The translations under genes were made by a program, and so were the position numbers. From Aquificota bacterium (GTDB lineage: Bacteria; Aquificota; Aquificia; Aquificales; Aquificaceae), in contig CP076324.1 of NCBI GenBank assembly GCA_018771605.1, positions 496,001-560,000 of the forward strand: a stretch of 64,000 nucleotides of DNA. The letters are read 5' to 3'. This document shows, piece after piece, positions 48,784 to 58,132 of this stretch. The notes under the pieces were generated by a model that was given only the letters and a program-made list of their open reading frames with translations, was not told the DNA's origin and did no database searches. Every line of letters starts with the position of its first letter. The first letter of the stretch is position 1.

Positions 48784-49743
48784 ATGGGTGTGATAGGAAA
48801 AAGAGTGGCATACTACCCAGGCTGTTCCCTTGAGGGTGCAGCAAGGGCTTATGATGTTTCCACCAGAATAGTGGCTAAGGAGCTTGGCCTTGAGCTTGAC
48901 TACCTTGAGGACTACAACTGCTGTGGTGCCATGGAGTCCAAAAATGTGACCTTTATGGGCACCATGCTATTAAACGCCAGAAATATGTCCCTGGCAAGGA
49001 AGCAAGGACACAACGTAATAGTGGCACCCTGTAATGGATGTTCCTTTTCCCTACAGAGGGCCGAATACTTCTTGGAAACAGACAGGGCTGTTTATGAAAA
49101 GGTGAATGCCCTCCTTAGAGAAGGTGGTGTGGACCCCTTAGACCAAATACCCCATACCTACCATATCCTTGAGTGGTTCTACCATGAGGCAGGGCCTCAA
49201 AAGGTCAAGGAAAAGACCAGAAAGCCCTTAAGAGGCCTAAAGGTGGCCAACTACTATGGATGCCTATACACAAGGCCACACTTCTATTCTAGGACCTACG
49301 CCCACGCGGGTGGTCAAGACGAAGAGGCAAGGCCAAGAAGAAGGGAAACGGCGGACGATGATGAACATCCTTACTACATGAACGCCCTCCTTGAGGCAGC
49401 TGGAGCAACCAGCGTAGAGTTTGAACCTATGCATACCCAATGCTGTGGAGGACCTCACTCCCTATCGGACGAGATGGTTTCTGAGAAGTTTGTAATGATG
49501 ATACTACAGACTGCCAAAAGGAACGGTGCGGATATTATAGCTACTGAATGTCCTCTCTGCCATGCTTCCCTTGAAATGTACAGGCATAGGCTAATGATGA
49601 AAGGTGTACCCGATGTGGATGTGCCCGCAGCCTACTTTACACAACTTCTTGGGCTAGCCTTTGGCTACAGCGCCAACGATGTTAAGTTAAAGGACAACCT
49701 TTCTGATCCTCTGCCAGCTCTCAAAAGATTAGGATTGGCATAG
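48784..49743 (+). CDS. shdrB2: sHdrB2, twin CCG-domain subunit
   Basis: 319-residue HdrB-type subunit with two CCG domains: YPGCSLEG...NCCGAMESK...PCNGCS and YGCLYTRP...QCCGGPHS...ECPLCH. Length matches methanogen HdrB. Probably binds two noncubane [4Fe-4S] clusters and forms the thiol-oxidizing site. Downstream is lbpA1 at 9 nt. AAGGAGGTTAAGAA precedes the ATG. Confidence 0.93.
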   Translation: MGVIGKRVAYYPGCSLEGAARAYDVSTRIVAKELGLELDYLEDYNCCGAMESKNVTFMGTMLLNARNMSLARKQGHNVIVAPCNGCSFSLQRAEYFLETDRAVYEKVNALLREGGVDPLDQIPHTYHILEWFYHEAGPQKVKEKTRKPLRGLKVANYYGCLYTRPHFYSRTYAHAGGQDEEARPRRRETADDDEHPYYMNALLEAAGATSVEFEPMHTQCCGGPHSLSDEMVSEKFVMMILQTAKRNGADIIATECPLCHASLEMYRHRLMMKGVPDVDVPAAYFTQLLGLAFGYSANDVKLKDNLSDPLPALKRLGLA

Positions 49744-49752
49744 GAGGACGGC

Positions 49753-50232
49753 ATGGGATTGGTGCAGGAGCCTCAAAGTTCTAACGAATGGGAATACAAC
49801 GGATGTGTAATTCCATTAGACCTTTACTATGATATAGAAACACAAACCTGGCTAAGGGTTAATGAAGATGGTACAGTTACTATGGGCCTTACGGATGTAG
49901 GCCAGGTTAGGGCTGGGAGGCTCCTGCACGCAAGGATAAAGGACAAGGGTAAGGTTATAAAAAAGGGAAAGCCTGTGGCATCTTTGGAAAGCGGTAAATG
50001 GGCAGGTCCCATAAACGCCCTTGTAGAAGGCGAAGTGATTGAAAGGAACGAAAAGGTCTTAGAACAGCCCGATATAATAAACTATGACCCCTATGGTGAA
50101 GGTTGGATAGTTAAGATGAAGCCCTTTGACTTAGAAAGGGACCTAAAGGACCTGCTCTATGGCAAAGATGCCATAGAGGAGATGAGAAAGTATATTGATG
50201 AGTGGGATATAATCTGTATGAGGTGTACATGA
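49753..50232 (+). CDS. lbpA: LbpA1 lipoate-binding protein (GcvH-like)
   Basis: 159-residue GcvH-like protein; lipoyl Lys82 in ASLESGKWAGP. In sHdr organisms LbpA carries lipoate as the sulfur substrate-binding swinging arm and interacts with sHdr. The usual GcvH glycine-cleavage partners are absent here. C-terminal Cys-containing tail (IICMRCT). Overlaps the thioredoxin-like gene by ATGA. Confidence 0.9.
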   Translation: MGLVQEPQSSNEWEYNGCVIPLDLYYDIETQTWLRVNEDGTVTMGLTDVGQVRAGRLLHARIKDKGKVIKKGKPVASLESGKWAGPINALVEGEVIERNEKVLEQPDIINYDPYGEGWIVKMKPFDLERDLKDLLYGKDAIEEMRKYIDEWDIICMRCT

Positions 50233-50489
50233 TGGCGGCAAAGGACAAGCATGTAATATTGCTTGTTTCTCAATGGTGTGCCACATGTCCAGATGCAGAT
50301 GCCTTATGGAGAAAATTGCAAGCAGAATACGGCTTTAAGTATGAGGTTTTGGACGTGGCACAGCCAGAGGGTAGGATGTGGGCAAAGAAGCTAATTGTTA
50401 GAGCGGTACCTTCCACCATAATAGACGGGAAGCTTGCTTTCGTTGGCGTGCCAGAGGAATCCGAAGCCAGGAGGGCGATAGAGTCGTGA
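50229..50489 (+). CDS. Thioredoxin-like protein with CATC active site
   Basis: 86-residue small thioredoxin-fold protein: LLVSQWCATCPDAD, Cys17/20 in place of WCGPC, cis-Pro in RAVPSTIIDG. No export signal, so cytoplasmic; it may reduce lipoate or LbpA/DsrE persulfides. Start ATG 50229 overlaps the lbpA1 stop; an earlier in-frame ATG at 50202 lies inside lbpA1. Overlaps the next gene by GTGA. Confidence 0.8.
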   Translation: MMAAKDKHVILLVSQWCATCPDADALWRKLQAEYGFKYEVLDVAQPEGRMWAKKLIVRAVPSTIIDGKLAFVGVPEESEARRAIES

Positions 50490-50875
50490 AGGTTATCATC
50501 CTTATGACCAGCGGACCAAGGACGCCTTGGCGTTGTGCCTCACCCTTCTACATTGCTGCCCTTATGGCTGCCAACGAGGCTGAGGTGGAGATGTTCTTTA
50601 ACATGGATGGAACAAGACTCCTCAAAAAAGGTGTAGCAGAAAGAATAATCCCGGGCGAGCCTAACTGCCTTTCACCCAACGGTAAAAAGTTAAAAACGGT
50701 TTATGATTTTATGAAGGATGCTAAGCAAGCTGGAGTTAAATTTTACTCCTGCAAACAAGCCATAGATTCCTTGGGCTACAAGCCTGAGGACTTAATACCA
50801 GAATTGGATGGTGTTTATCCAGCCAGTGAGTTTGCCCTTAGGGCTATGGAGGCTGATAAGGTGCTAACTTTTTAA
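50486..50875 (+). CDS. DsrE-family protein (second type)
   Basis: 129-residue DsrE fold: KVIILMTSGPRTPWRCASPFYIA and KFYSCKQAIDSLGY with Cys89 at the usual active site. Start is GTG 50486, overlapping the thioredoxin-like stop by 4 nt. Its position between two lbpA genes suggests sulfur transfer to or from lipoyl-LbpA. Not seen in minimal sHdr clusters. Confidence 0.8.
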   Translation: MKVIILMTSGPRTPWRCASPFYIAALMAANEAEVEMFFNMDGTRLLKKGVAERIIPGEPNCLSPNGKKLKTVYDFMKDAKQAGVKFYSCKQAIDSLGYKPEDLIPELDGVYPASEFALRAMEADKVLTF

Positions 50876-50898
50876 ATTTCTATAAAGGAGGGTAAAAC

Positions 50899-51345
50899 AT
50901 GGCAACAGTCAATGGGTGCAACATACCCGAAGACCTTTTATACGATGTGGACCCAGAAGCCAACGCCTTTACCTGGGCAAAGGACAACGGCGATGGCACC
51001 TACACAGTAGGGCTTACCTCTGTAGCAGCCGCCATGGCTGGTAGGCTTGTGGCATACACACCCAAAAAGCCCGGAAAGGTCATAGAAAGGCGCAAGAGCA
51101 TAGCTACCATAGAAAGCGGTAAGTGGGTTGGACCAGTGCCTACACCTCTAACCGGAGAAATAGTGGAAATAAACGAGGCTCTGAAGGGAAATCCTGCACT
51201 TGTAAACGATGACCCTTACGGCGCTGGATGGATAGCCAAGATAAAGCCTACAAACCCAGAAGAAGTAAACAATCTTCTAAAGGGCCAAGCTGCCGTTGAT
51301 GCTCTTACCAAGGTAATAAACGAAAAGGGCATAAAATGCGGATAA
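50899..51345 (+). CDS. LbpA2, second lipoate-binding protein
   Basis: 148-residue GcvH-like protein with lipoyl Lys75 in TIESGKWVGP. Diverged from LbpA1, especially at both ends, so not a recent duplication. Separate partners are likely: different sHdrB/C pairs or different lipoylation enzymes. The last bases overlap the radical SAM gene by 10 nt. AAGGAGGGTAAAAC precedes the ATG. Confidence 0.88.
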   Translation: MATVNGCNIPEDLLYDVDPEANAFTWAKDNGDGTYTVGLTSVAAAMAGRLVAYTPKKPGKVIERRKSIATIESGKWVGPVPTPLTGEIVEINEALKGNPALVNDDPYGAGWIAKIKPTNPEEVNNLLKGQAAVDALTKVINEKGIKCG

Positions 51346-52355
51346 TAGACCTAAGGGGTGGTTTGTCCCACCCCTCCTTAGAAGATATTGAGCTTGATAA
51401 GGAGCTTCTTGAGGAGCTAAAGGAAGGCTTTGAGATAAGGTTAAAGAACTTTGGCAAAGATATACACTTTCATAGTCCGGGCTTTAAGCACTATGAAGTG
51501 GATGATTTTTCCATAAAAAGTGGTCCGAAGTTTGTGGATATATCCATAACCGGTAAAAATTGCGAGCTTATGTGCGACCATTGCGCTTCCAAAATCCTCT
51601 GGCATATGATACCAGCTACAACGCCAGAAGAGCTTTGGAAGGTGGCCAATGAGTTAAAGGCCAAGGGAATAGATGGTGTTTTAATATCCGGGGGTTCCAA
51701 TAAGGATGGTGTGGTGGAACTATACCCCTTTTTGGATGTAATGAGAAGGATAAAGGAAGAGCTTGGTATGTTTGTTAGCTGTCATGTGGGCCTTGTGGAC
51801 AAAAGGCTCTCTGAAGGCCTAAAAGAAGCAAAGGTGGATGCAGTGCTTTTGGATATAATAGGCGATGACCAGACCATTGCAGAAGTTTATAAACTGCCTC
51901 ACAAAAGCACAAAGGATTATGAAGAATCTCTTAGACTTTTAAAAGAAGTAGGACACAATATAGTCCCCCATGTGATAATAGGACTTTATTACGGGCAGAT
52001 AAGGGGTGAGTACAACGCCATAGATATGATAGCCCAGTTTGACCCTTCCGCCTTGGTTATGGTGGTGGTTATGCCCTACTACGGAAAGGCACGCTTCCAG
52101 CTTTTACCCCCACCAAAGCCAGAGGATAGTGCAAGGGTTATCTTGCATGCAAGGAAATCCTTACCTAAAAGGCCTGTGGTTATAGGGTGTGCAAGACCTG
52201 CAGGTCCAGAGAGGATAAGGTTTGACCTTTATTCTCTGTATGCGGGTGTAAACGGCATAACTTTCCCGGCGGAAGGCATTTTTACCCACGCCAAAAGCCT
52301 TGGTCTAAACCCAATAATCTCACCCAACTGTTGTTCAACCGTATTTTTGCATTAA
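51336..52355 (+). CDS. Radical SAM protein, candidate LipS-type sulfur inserter for LbpA
   Basis: 339-residue radical SAM enzyme: CELMCDHC (Cys76, 80, 83; CxxxCxxC) inside a TIM barrel with ISGGSNKDG, and further cysteines in IGCARPAGP and PNCCSTVF that could bind a second cluster. In sHdr organisms LipS1/LipS2 radical SAM proteins with sLpl(AB) make lipoate on LbpA. This gene may be one of them, inferred from 10-nt overlap with lbpA2. The partner and the ligase are not in the window. I am less sure which of S1 or S2. Confidence 0.65.
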   Translation: MRIIDLRGGLSHPSLEDIELDKELLEELKEGFEIRLKNFGKDIHFHSPGFKHYEVDDFSIKSGPKFVDISITGKNCELMCDHCASKILWHMIPATTPEELWKVANELKAKGIDGVLISGGSNKDGVVELYPFLDVMRRIKEELGMFVSCHVGLVDKRLSEGLKEAKVDAVLLDIIGDDQTIAEVYKLPHKSTKDYEESLRLLKEVGHNIVPHVIIGLYYGQIRGEYNAIDMIAQFDPSALVMVVVMPYYGKARFQLLPPPKPEDSARVILHARKSLPKRPVVIGCARPAGPERIRFDLYSLYAGVNGITFPAEGIFTHAKSLGLNPIISPNCCSTVFLH

Positions 52356-52358
52356 ATG

Positions 52359-53294
52359 TTATTGCTCTACAAGCTCAACCCTTCTATTTTTTGCCCTTCC
52401 TTCTTCTGTTGAGTTTGGAACCACTGGTGCAAGCGGACCTACTCCAAAGGCTTTTAACCTGTCTTGTCTAATTCCGTATATTTCCACCAGTTCTTTCACT
52501 ACTGCCTCTGCCCTTTTCTTAGAAAGCTCCATGTTATATTCTAACTTTCCTACATTATCAGTATGCCCAACCACATAGACTTTTATTTCGGGATGTTCTT
52601 TTAGAAATCTGGCTATTTCCTCAATGGTTGGTTTGGACTCTGGTTTTATTTCCGCTTTGTTAAAGTCAAAATAAATTCCATAGATAGCAACTTTTCCTTC
52701 ACTTTTTATTGTCTTATATATATCTTCAGCCCTAATTAAACCTCTCTCAATTTCCTTTTTTTCAACTATTCCTAAAAAGACTTTTGGACCATCAAAGCTT
52801 GGTAAAATGCCTAAAGCCAAAACTATATTTTTACTTTTGTTTCTTGCAGATAAGTAAAAGAAGTTTTTCTCGTCATCTGCTGTAGCGTATACATTCCAAA
52901 AGTAAGGATAAAGGAATCTTCTTAATCCTGCAATTTCCCTTCCTCTTGCTGAATAAATAACCTCAAATCCAGCTTTTTTAAGCGCTTCTTCATAATTCTT
53001 GAATACTTCAAGAGGTGATCTGTTTTGTGGGCACTGATATTGGATCTTAGTGATCTTACCTTCTAATTTTTCCTTTTTTGCAAGTTGCATATCTCTATCG
53101 GAAGAACCTTTTATAGGTCCAAGGAGTATTTCAAACTCATCAAATTCTTTCTGTTCGTAATGATAAATAAAAGAGCCAGGATATCTTGAAATAATTGGGT
53201 GATCTTTGCTTCCAGGAACATCTTGTTGTGAAAAGGCAGGCGTAATACATATAAGCAAAAGCATGAGTTGTAAAATAATATTAATCTTTGACAT
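52359..53294 (-). CDS. OmpA-family outer-membrane protein with DUF4892-like N-terminus
   Basis: 311 residues: signal peptide (about 1-22), a DUF4892-like domain starting DVPGSKDHPIISRYPGS, and a C-terminal OmpA domain (about 200-311) with VVGHTDNVGKLEYNMELSKK, NRRVEL. The OmpA domain binds peptidoglycan. Third gene of an exported-protein operon, 1 nt after the propeller gene. Codon and base composition are more A+T-rich than the flanking genes. Confidence 0.85.
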   Translation of the reverse strand: MSKINIILQLMLLLICITPAFSQQDVPGSKDHPIISRYPGSFIYHYEQKEFDEFEILLGPIKGSSDRDMQLAKKEKLEGKITKIQYQCPQNRSPLEVFKNYEEALKKAGFEVIYSARGREIAGLRRFLYPYFWNVYATADDEKNFFYLSARNKSKNIVLALGILPSFDGPKVFLGIVEKKEIERGLIRAEDIYKTIKSEGKVAIYGIYFDFNKAEIKPESKPTIEEIARFLKEHPEIKVYVVGHTDNVGKLEYNMELSKKRAEAVVKELVEIYGIRQDRLKAFGVGPLAPVVPNSTEEGRAKNRRVELVEQ

Positions 53295-53295
53295 T

Positions 53296-54659
53296 TTACC
53301 GCCTCCTATACAATTCTATAGTACCATCCTGCAAAATAATTAATAGGTATGTCCAATCTTTTGTTAAAATTGCTGGTGGATAAATATGGCGAAATCCTGC
53401 GGAAATTGTATGCAACATCTTTCCTTCATCTGTTCCTATTCTCTGAAGGATTCTTTTATTATGGATATCCCAAATGAAAAGCGTAGCCCATCCGTTGATG
53501 CGTTCTTTACCATATAAGACTGCAGCATACCTCCCATCAGGAGAAATGCCCGCAAGACTTTGGAAGTAGAAGCTGGATCCAGCTGGTAAGATATATTCAT
53601 CTAAAAGTGAAAAGTTGTAAGGATCAATTACAAAAAAATCCACGAGCACTCGCTATATAAAGTAACCTACCATCTAATGAAAAGGCTACGCCATAGATAA
53701 CACTGTTAGGAGAACCACCTATACGCCTTAGCATTTTTATATTTGGTTGTCTAATAGAACCATCTGATAGACTGTAAAGACAAAGTGTATCTCTACCACT
53801 AACAACGAAGAACTCATCTGAAATTGCAGCTGCCCTAATAAAGGGCGATTTTATATTGCAAGAAGTTGATTTGAGATCAACTTTTGCTAACTCCTTTAAA
53901 CTTTGCATTTCATACACAATAAAGGAGCTTTCATCTAAACTTTTTATAAACATAAAACGATCATTTAAAGACCAACCAATGGGTGATTGTCCTTGAATTT
54001 TTGCTATTGGTATAAAGTTTCCATCTTTTATTTTAAACAGTAGAAGAAACTTATCCTTTGTTTCAAGTACCCAGAAACCTCCATTAGGTGATGCTCTTAG
54101 GTTAATATCCTCTGTAGGTATACGTGCCCATGACTCTTGGCCATAGAATTTTTCAAGGTCTAATTGAACATTCTTTTCATCCCCATTAGGATAGTGGATT
54201 ATTAAGCCAGATTTTACAACAACTGGTTGGTTGATAAAGTGCTCGCGAGCAAGTGGATAACCGATTTCCATTGCTTGCCTCATTAGCATGGGCATACCGC
54301 GAGCTACTGCAGATAAGAAGGGTTTTACTGTCTTTTCAATAAGTGGTAATTTAGAATGCCATTTGTCCAATTCTTTTGCAATTTCTCTTGTATTCTCTTC
54401 TATTTTAGGAATTCCCCTTTTTTCTGCACTCTTGCGAAATTTTTCCCATTGTTTATCAAACCACTCAGCACGAAGTCGCTTTTCCTCCTCTGTAGGTGGG
54501 CGAGTTTGCTCCCAAAAATAAATTACCTCCCCTTTGGGAAGCAAAAAAAGCCTTGTTAGCATGACCGTTCTTAATCTTGATATCTCCTATTTTTGAAAAC
54601 AGGTCATTACCATGCGATTGTTCTGTTAGTATTATCAATAAAAGGCATATAAATATCAT
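53296..54659 (-). pseudogene. Exported beta-propeller-like protein, two homopolymer frameshifts
   Basis: Three overlapping frames join into one protein of about 453 residues. N-terminus at ATG 54659 is a signal peptide (IFICLLLIILTEQSHG). A T7 run (A at 54543-54549 on plus) shifts frame to the main part (PPTEEEKRLRAEWFDKQW and repeated WD-like strands such as SLDGRLLYIASAR); a second T7 run (53632-53638) shifts to the last repeats (SPDGRYAAVLYG...LFIWDIHNKRI). Deleting one T at each site restores the whole frame. It lies between, and 1-2 nt from, two intact exported genes. Assembly error, phase variation or decay are all possible. Confidence 0.75.
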
Positions 54660-54661
54660 TT

Positions 54662-55597
54662 CTATCTCCTTAGTCTTTGCGTACAGATATTGTTAATACA
54701 CTTTATTTCAAACTGTCCTCCAATGCCAGAGCAGAAATCTGGACATTGTTTGGAAGTATCAATGAAATTTCTATTACCAAAAGCACATTTTCCTGTTTCT
54801 TTATCTACACCACAAACGCAATCCGTATCATGTTGGCAGAATTTTTTTGAAATTTCAGGTTGTATATTTGGATGTAATTGAGAAAAATCAGATACTTCTG
54901 CATTGCAAGCATTTACATCTTTATCAGTAAATAGGGGTAAACCACCCTCCATACCAAAATTAACCAAGGTAATTGAACGACTTTTATCTCCAATTGTTTC
55001 TTTGTTTAGCACCAAATATGTGGGTATTTCGGAAGAAAGCCAAAGATCTCTGGTAATTTTTGCCCCTTGAAGCATACCTCCCATCCTAAACTTAAAAACT
55101 TCAATATTCTTTCCAGAATTTAGCCTTAGATTTTCCTTGCCAATAAATTTCCAAATTGTTAAATCAACTTCATATTCTTGTTCTATGCTTTTCTTATCAA
55201 ACAGTTCAGGCACGTCTTCATAATAAGGAGGAGGTTGGCTCATGCATATGGTTGGAGACCTATTGATTTTTGCCAGATAATAGCTATTTTTGTTATACTT
55301 TTCAAATAATTGTGCGAATATAGACTTTTCAAAAGGCGCAGATTCTTTGTTATCCATTTCAATTCCAATATATTCCTTTCCTTTTATTGTTAAAGGAATA
55401 AGTTTGACTAAGATTTTGCCGATTTTTTCTTCTTCCACATTGTCGTAATATCTTACTCCATAACCTTCAACTCTATACTCAGCCCATGCTCCTTTTTTAA
55501 AACCTGTGCCTTTTATCTTATATACATGTTCATTAGCCAATGTGCTGGATATTATTAAGAAGTAAATATAAAGTTGAAAAACCTTTTTGAAGTACAT
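54662..55597 (-). CDS. Secreted cysteine-rich C-terminal protein, unknown
   Basis: 311 residues: signal peptide (about 1-21), a beta-rich body (AEYRVEGYGVRYYDN...) and a C-terminal eight-cysteine segment CQHDTDCVCG...KCAFGN...CPDFC...IKCINNICTQ resembling eight-cysteine-cluster domains of archaeal and thermophile exported proteins. The body has no recognised family. First gene of the operon, 2 nt before the propeller gene. A+T-rich composition. Confidence 0.65.
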   Translation of the reverse strand: MYFKKVFQLYIYFLIISSTLANEHVYKIKGTGFKKGAWAEYRVEGYGVRYYDNVEEEKIGKILVKLIPLTIKGKEYIGIEMDNKESAPFEKSIFAQLFEKYNKNSYYLAKINRSPTICMSQPPPYYEDVPELFDKKSIEQEYEVDLTIWKFIGKENLRLNSGKNIEVFKFRMGGMLQGAKITRDLWLSSEIPTYLVLNKETIGDKSRSITLVNFGMEGGLPLFTDKDVNACNAEVSDFSQLHPNIQPEISKKFCQHDTDCVCGVDKETGKCAFGNRNFIDTSKQCPDFCSGIGGQFEIKCINNICTQRLRR

Positions 55598-55721
55598 TTT
55601 GTTCTTCCCCCTATTTAGTGTGAATATAGATCGTTATATGATAATAGTCAAGTTTCTTAGTTCTTATACATTGACTTTGATTTATTGCCTAATGCATGTA
55701 CTTGGATTAAACTTAATCTCT

Positions 55722-56099
55722 ATGAAGGTATTTGACTTAGAGACGGCAAGGGACTTAATAACTCTTATAAAGCCCATAGTGGAGGATATAAACCTAAAAA
55801 GGGAGGAGCTACGCGATTGTCTTGTAAGGCTTGAAGAGGAAGAGGACCCTTTGGAGAAGATGTATTTAGAAAGCCATATAAAGGACTTGGATGCAGATAT
55901 AAGAAGGCTATTTCAAAAGATAGAAGCCCTTGGTGGTGTTATTAAGGGTGTGGACCCCATACTGGTAGATTTCCTCTCCTTCCACAAGAACAGATATATA
56001 TGGCTATGTTGGAAGGAAGATGAGGACACCATTATGTACTGGCATGAGTTGGACGAGGGCTTTGTAGGTAGGAAGCCTATAGACCTGCTTTATGAGTGA
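55722..56099 (+). CDS. DUF2203-family protein
   Basis: 125 residues: FDLETARDLITLIKPIVEDI, a helical linker LEEEEDPLEKMYLES, then the conserved DFLSFHKNRYIWLCWKEDED and WHELDEGFVGRKPID. The DUF2203 family has no assigned function. ATG 55722 chosen because family similarity begins here; an ATG at 55587 adds unrelated residues. Convergent overlap of 10 nt with dcd. Confidence 0.8.
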   Translation: MKVFDLETARDLITLIKPIVEDINLKREELRDCLVRLEEEEDPLEKMYLESHIKDLDADIRRLFQKIEALGGVIKGVDPILVDFLSFHKNRYIWLCWKEDEDTIMYWHELDEGFVGRKPIDLLYE

Positions 56100-56623
56100 A
56101 AATCCATATATATCCTTGAGGGCGTAGCTCCCTTTTGCCCTTGATACTTTCCCCTGTAGGGCTTTTCCGCCTTTCTGTCAAGCTTGGCAAGGACTATTTG
56201 GCATATGCGCACGCCTTTATAAATCCTTATTGGACAGCTGTTGGCATTGTAAAGCTCAAGGGTTATCTGCCCCTCAAAGCCCGCATCCACCCATCCTGCG
56301 TTTTCTATAAAAAGGCCAAGCCTTCCAAGGGAGGACCTACCTTCCACAAAGGCTGTTATGTCTTCCGGAAGTTTTATATACTCTTCTGTGGTGGCAAGCA
56401 TAAAGGCTTTTGGGGGAATAAGCAAACCCTCCTCTGGTATGCTTATCCTTTCCACGGGTATATGGGAGCTCTTTATATCTATACACTCCGACCTATAAAA
56501 AAGCACCTCACCGCTTAGGGTTAAATCTATGGAAGAGGCCTGCACGTTTTCTTCCTTGTACGGCTCTATAACCAACCTTCCAGACCTTACAAGCTCCTTT
56601 ATGCTCCTGTCGCTCAATATCAT
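56090..56623 (-). CDS. dcd: dCTP deaminase
   Basis: 177-residue trimeric enzyme that makes dUTP (or dUMP in bifunctional forms) from dCTP. Motifs: VEGRSSLGRLGLFIENAGWVD and GFEGQITLELYN. ATG 56623 lies 9 nt after the tRNA-Leu(TAA) 3' end with no Shine-Dalgarno, so the message may be released by tRNA 3' processing. A longer frame reading into the tRNA is rejected. Confidence 0.94.
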   Translation of the reverse strand: MILSDRSIKELVRSGRLVIEPYKEENVQASSIDLTLSGEVLFYRSECIDIKSSHIPVERISIPEEGLLIPPKAFMLATTEEYIKLPEDITAFVEGRSSLGRLGLFIENAGWVDAGFEGQITLELYNANSCPIRIYKGVRICQIVLAKLDRKAEKPYRGKYQGQKGATPSRIYMDFHS

Positions 56624-56632
56624 GGCTTTGTG

Positions 56633-56715
<83 letters not shown>

Positions 56716-56861
56716 AACTATAGAATTATTATATCCTACACTCTTTATATGTGTTTAATTGGGGCATGGATAAGGGCCTTCCTTACCTAATATAAAATCA
56801 ATTGATTGAAAGCTTAAGGTTTTGACTTCTTACCCAACTATTGATGATGTTATAATATAAG

Positions 56862-58132
56862 TCATCTTTCTATAGGAATAAGGATTATACCAAGGTCATT
56901 GACAAGTTCTCCTTTATCCTTCAGCTCAAGTTTTGTATGAATCGTCTTACCATCTATGTCTATCCTTATCTTGTATGTTCCCGGTCTCAGACCCTCTAAG
57001 TAGAACTCTCCAGCTTTGCCCGTTTGAGCTTTTATCTCCTTTTCTTGTCTTTTTTCGTACAATGTGATACAATTTTTCTTACTTTTTGGCATTTCTTGTA
57101 AGTTCTCTATTGTAAACTCATAAAATTCCAAGGGTTTTTTCTCTCCAGTGTCCAAGTAATATGCTATGAAATATCCAGAGTATCTGTAAACTCTTTGTAC
57201 AGAGAAGTCCAAACAGAAGCCGCTTTTGAACCAAGGAGAAACGGCAATCTCTTTTTTGGGAATATTGTACTCAAGGGAGATTTCTTTGTCGTTTACCGTT
57301 ATGATGTTATCGTAGTAAGAGCTCAGCTCTGGCAGGAAGATAAAACCTTTTCTATTGGCCTTGCCTATGGGTTGACCATTCAAGCTTACTGTTACATTTT
57401 CCACATCACCAACCCTAAGAAGGCCAAAGCTGTCCACTACAGGTCTGGTTATTCCTAGAGTACCATCCACGTAGGCAATAGCTCCAGAGTAGGTAACCCT
57501 TGACCTCTCATAGCAATCTCTGAAATATCCCTCAGCCTCAACAACCCCGTACCTCGACCTATACTGAATATATGGGTTTATAGCATCACCAGATGACGTT
57601 CTTTCTAAGCTCATCCTGTAGCCATAACCTTCACCGATGGGGGGTATTTTGGAAAGCTGGAAGAGCTGAGACCGTGAGCTTAATATGTTCCTATACATTG
57701 AAAACACTGTATAGTCCACCTTAGGATAAAGATTCACTCCTACAAAGAAGCTGTATGTATTATCCTTTCCAAAGTTCTTTGTAAAGTTTAAGAAGAAGTT
57801 TAGCACCCCTCCAAAAGTCTTGTTGTACATTAAGCTAAGAAAGTTTTTCTCTTCGTCCATGAACCTGCTGTGAACCACATCTACGTTCAAGCTGCCAAGC
57901 GTAGGCAAAAAGTAGCTGAATCCCACCGAAAAGCTTCCTCTTAGAGCTTTTGTTTGGTAGTAATTACCAGCGTAGTTTTCGGATGCATAAAGCCCAGTAG
58001 CTCTAAAACCTAAATTCTGTTGGGTGTAGCTGTAAGAGGACATAAGAGCATAGCCCTTTTGACCCCTTAAGTAGCTATTTGAAGCCAAAAGACTTAAAAC
58101 TCCATAGTGCTTTAGCAATATTCTTATTTCAC
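56862..58132 (-). pseudogene. Fimbrial usher, C-terminal remnant truncated by IS
   Basis: About 418 residues of beta-barrel and C-terminal usher sequence (FimD/PapC family): SYSYTQQNLGFRATGLYAS, GEGYGYRMSLER, GRPVVDSFGLLRVGDVENVTVSLNGQPIG and the C-terminal carrier-like domain GKAGEFYLEGLRPGTYKIRI. The N-terminal half is missing: the frame runs into the IS terminal repeat at 58133, then stops. No chaperone or pilin gene is adjacent. The chaperone-usher system is inactive here, unless the rest lies elsewhere. Confidence 0.75.
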
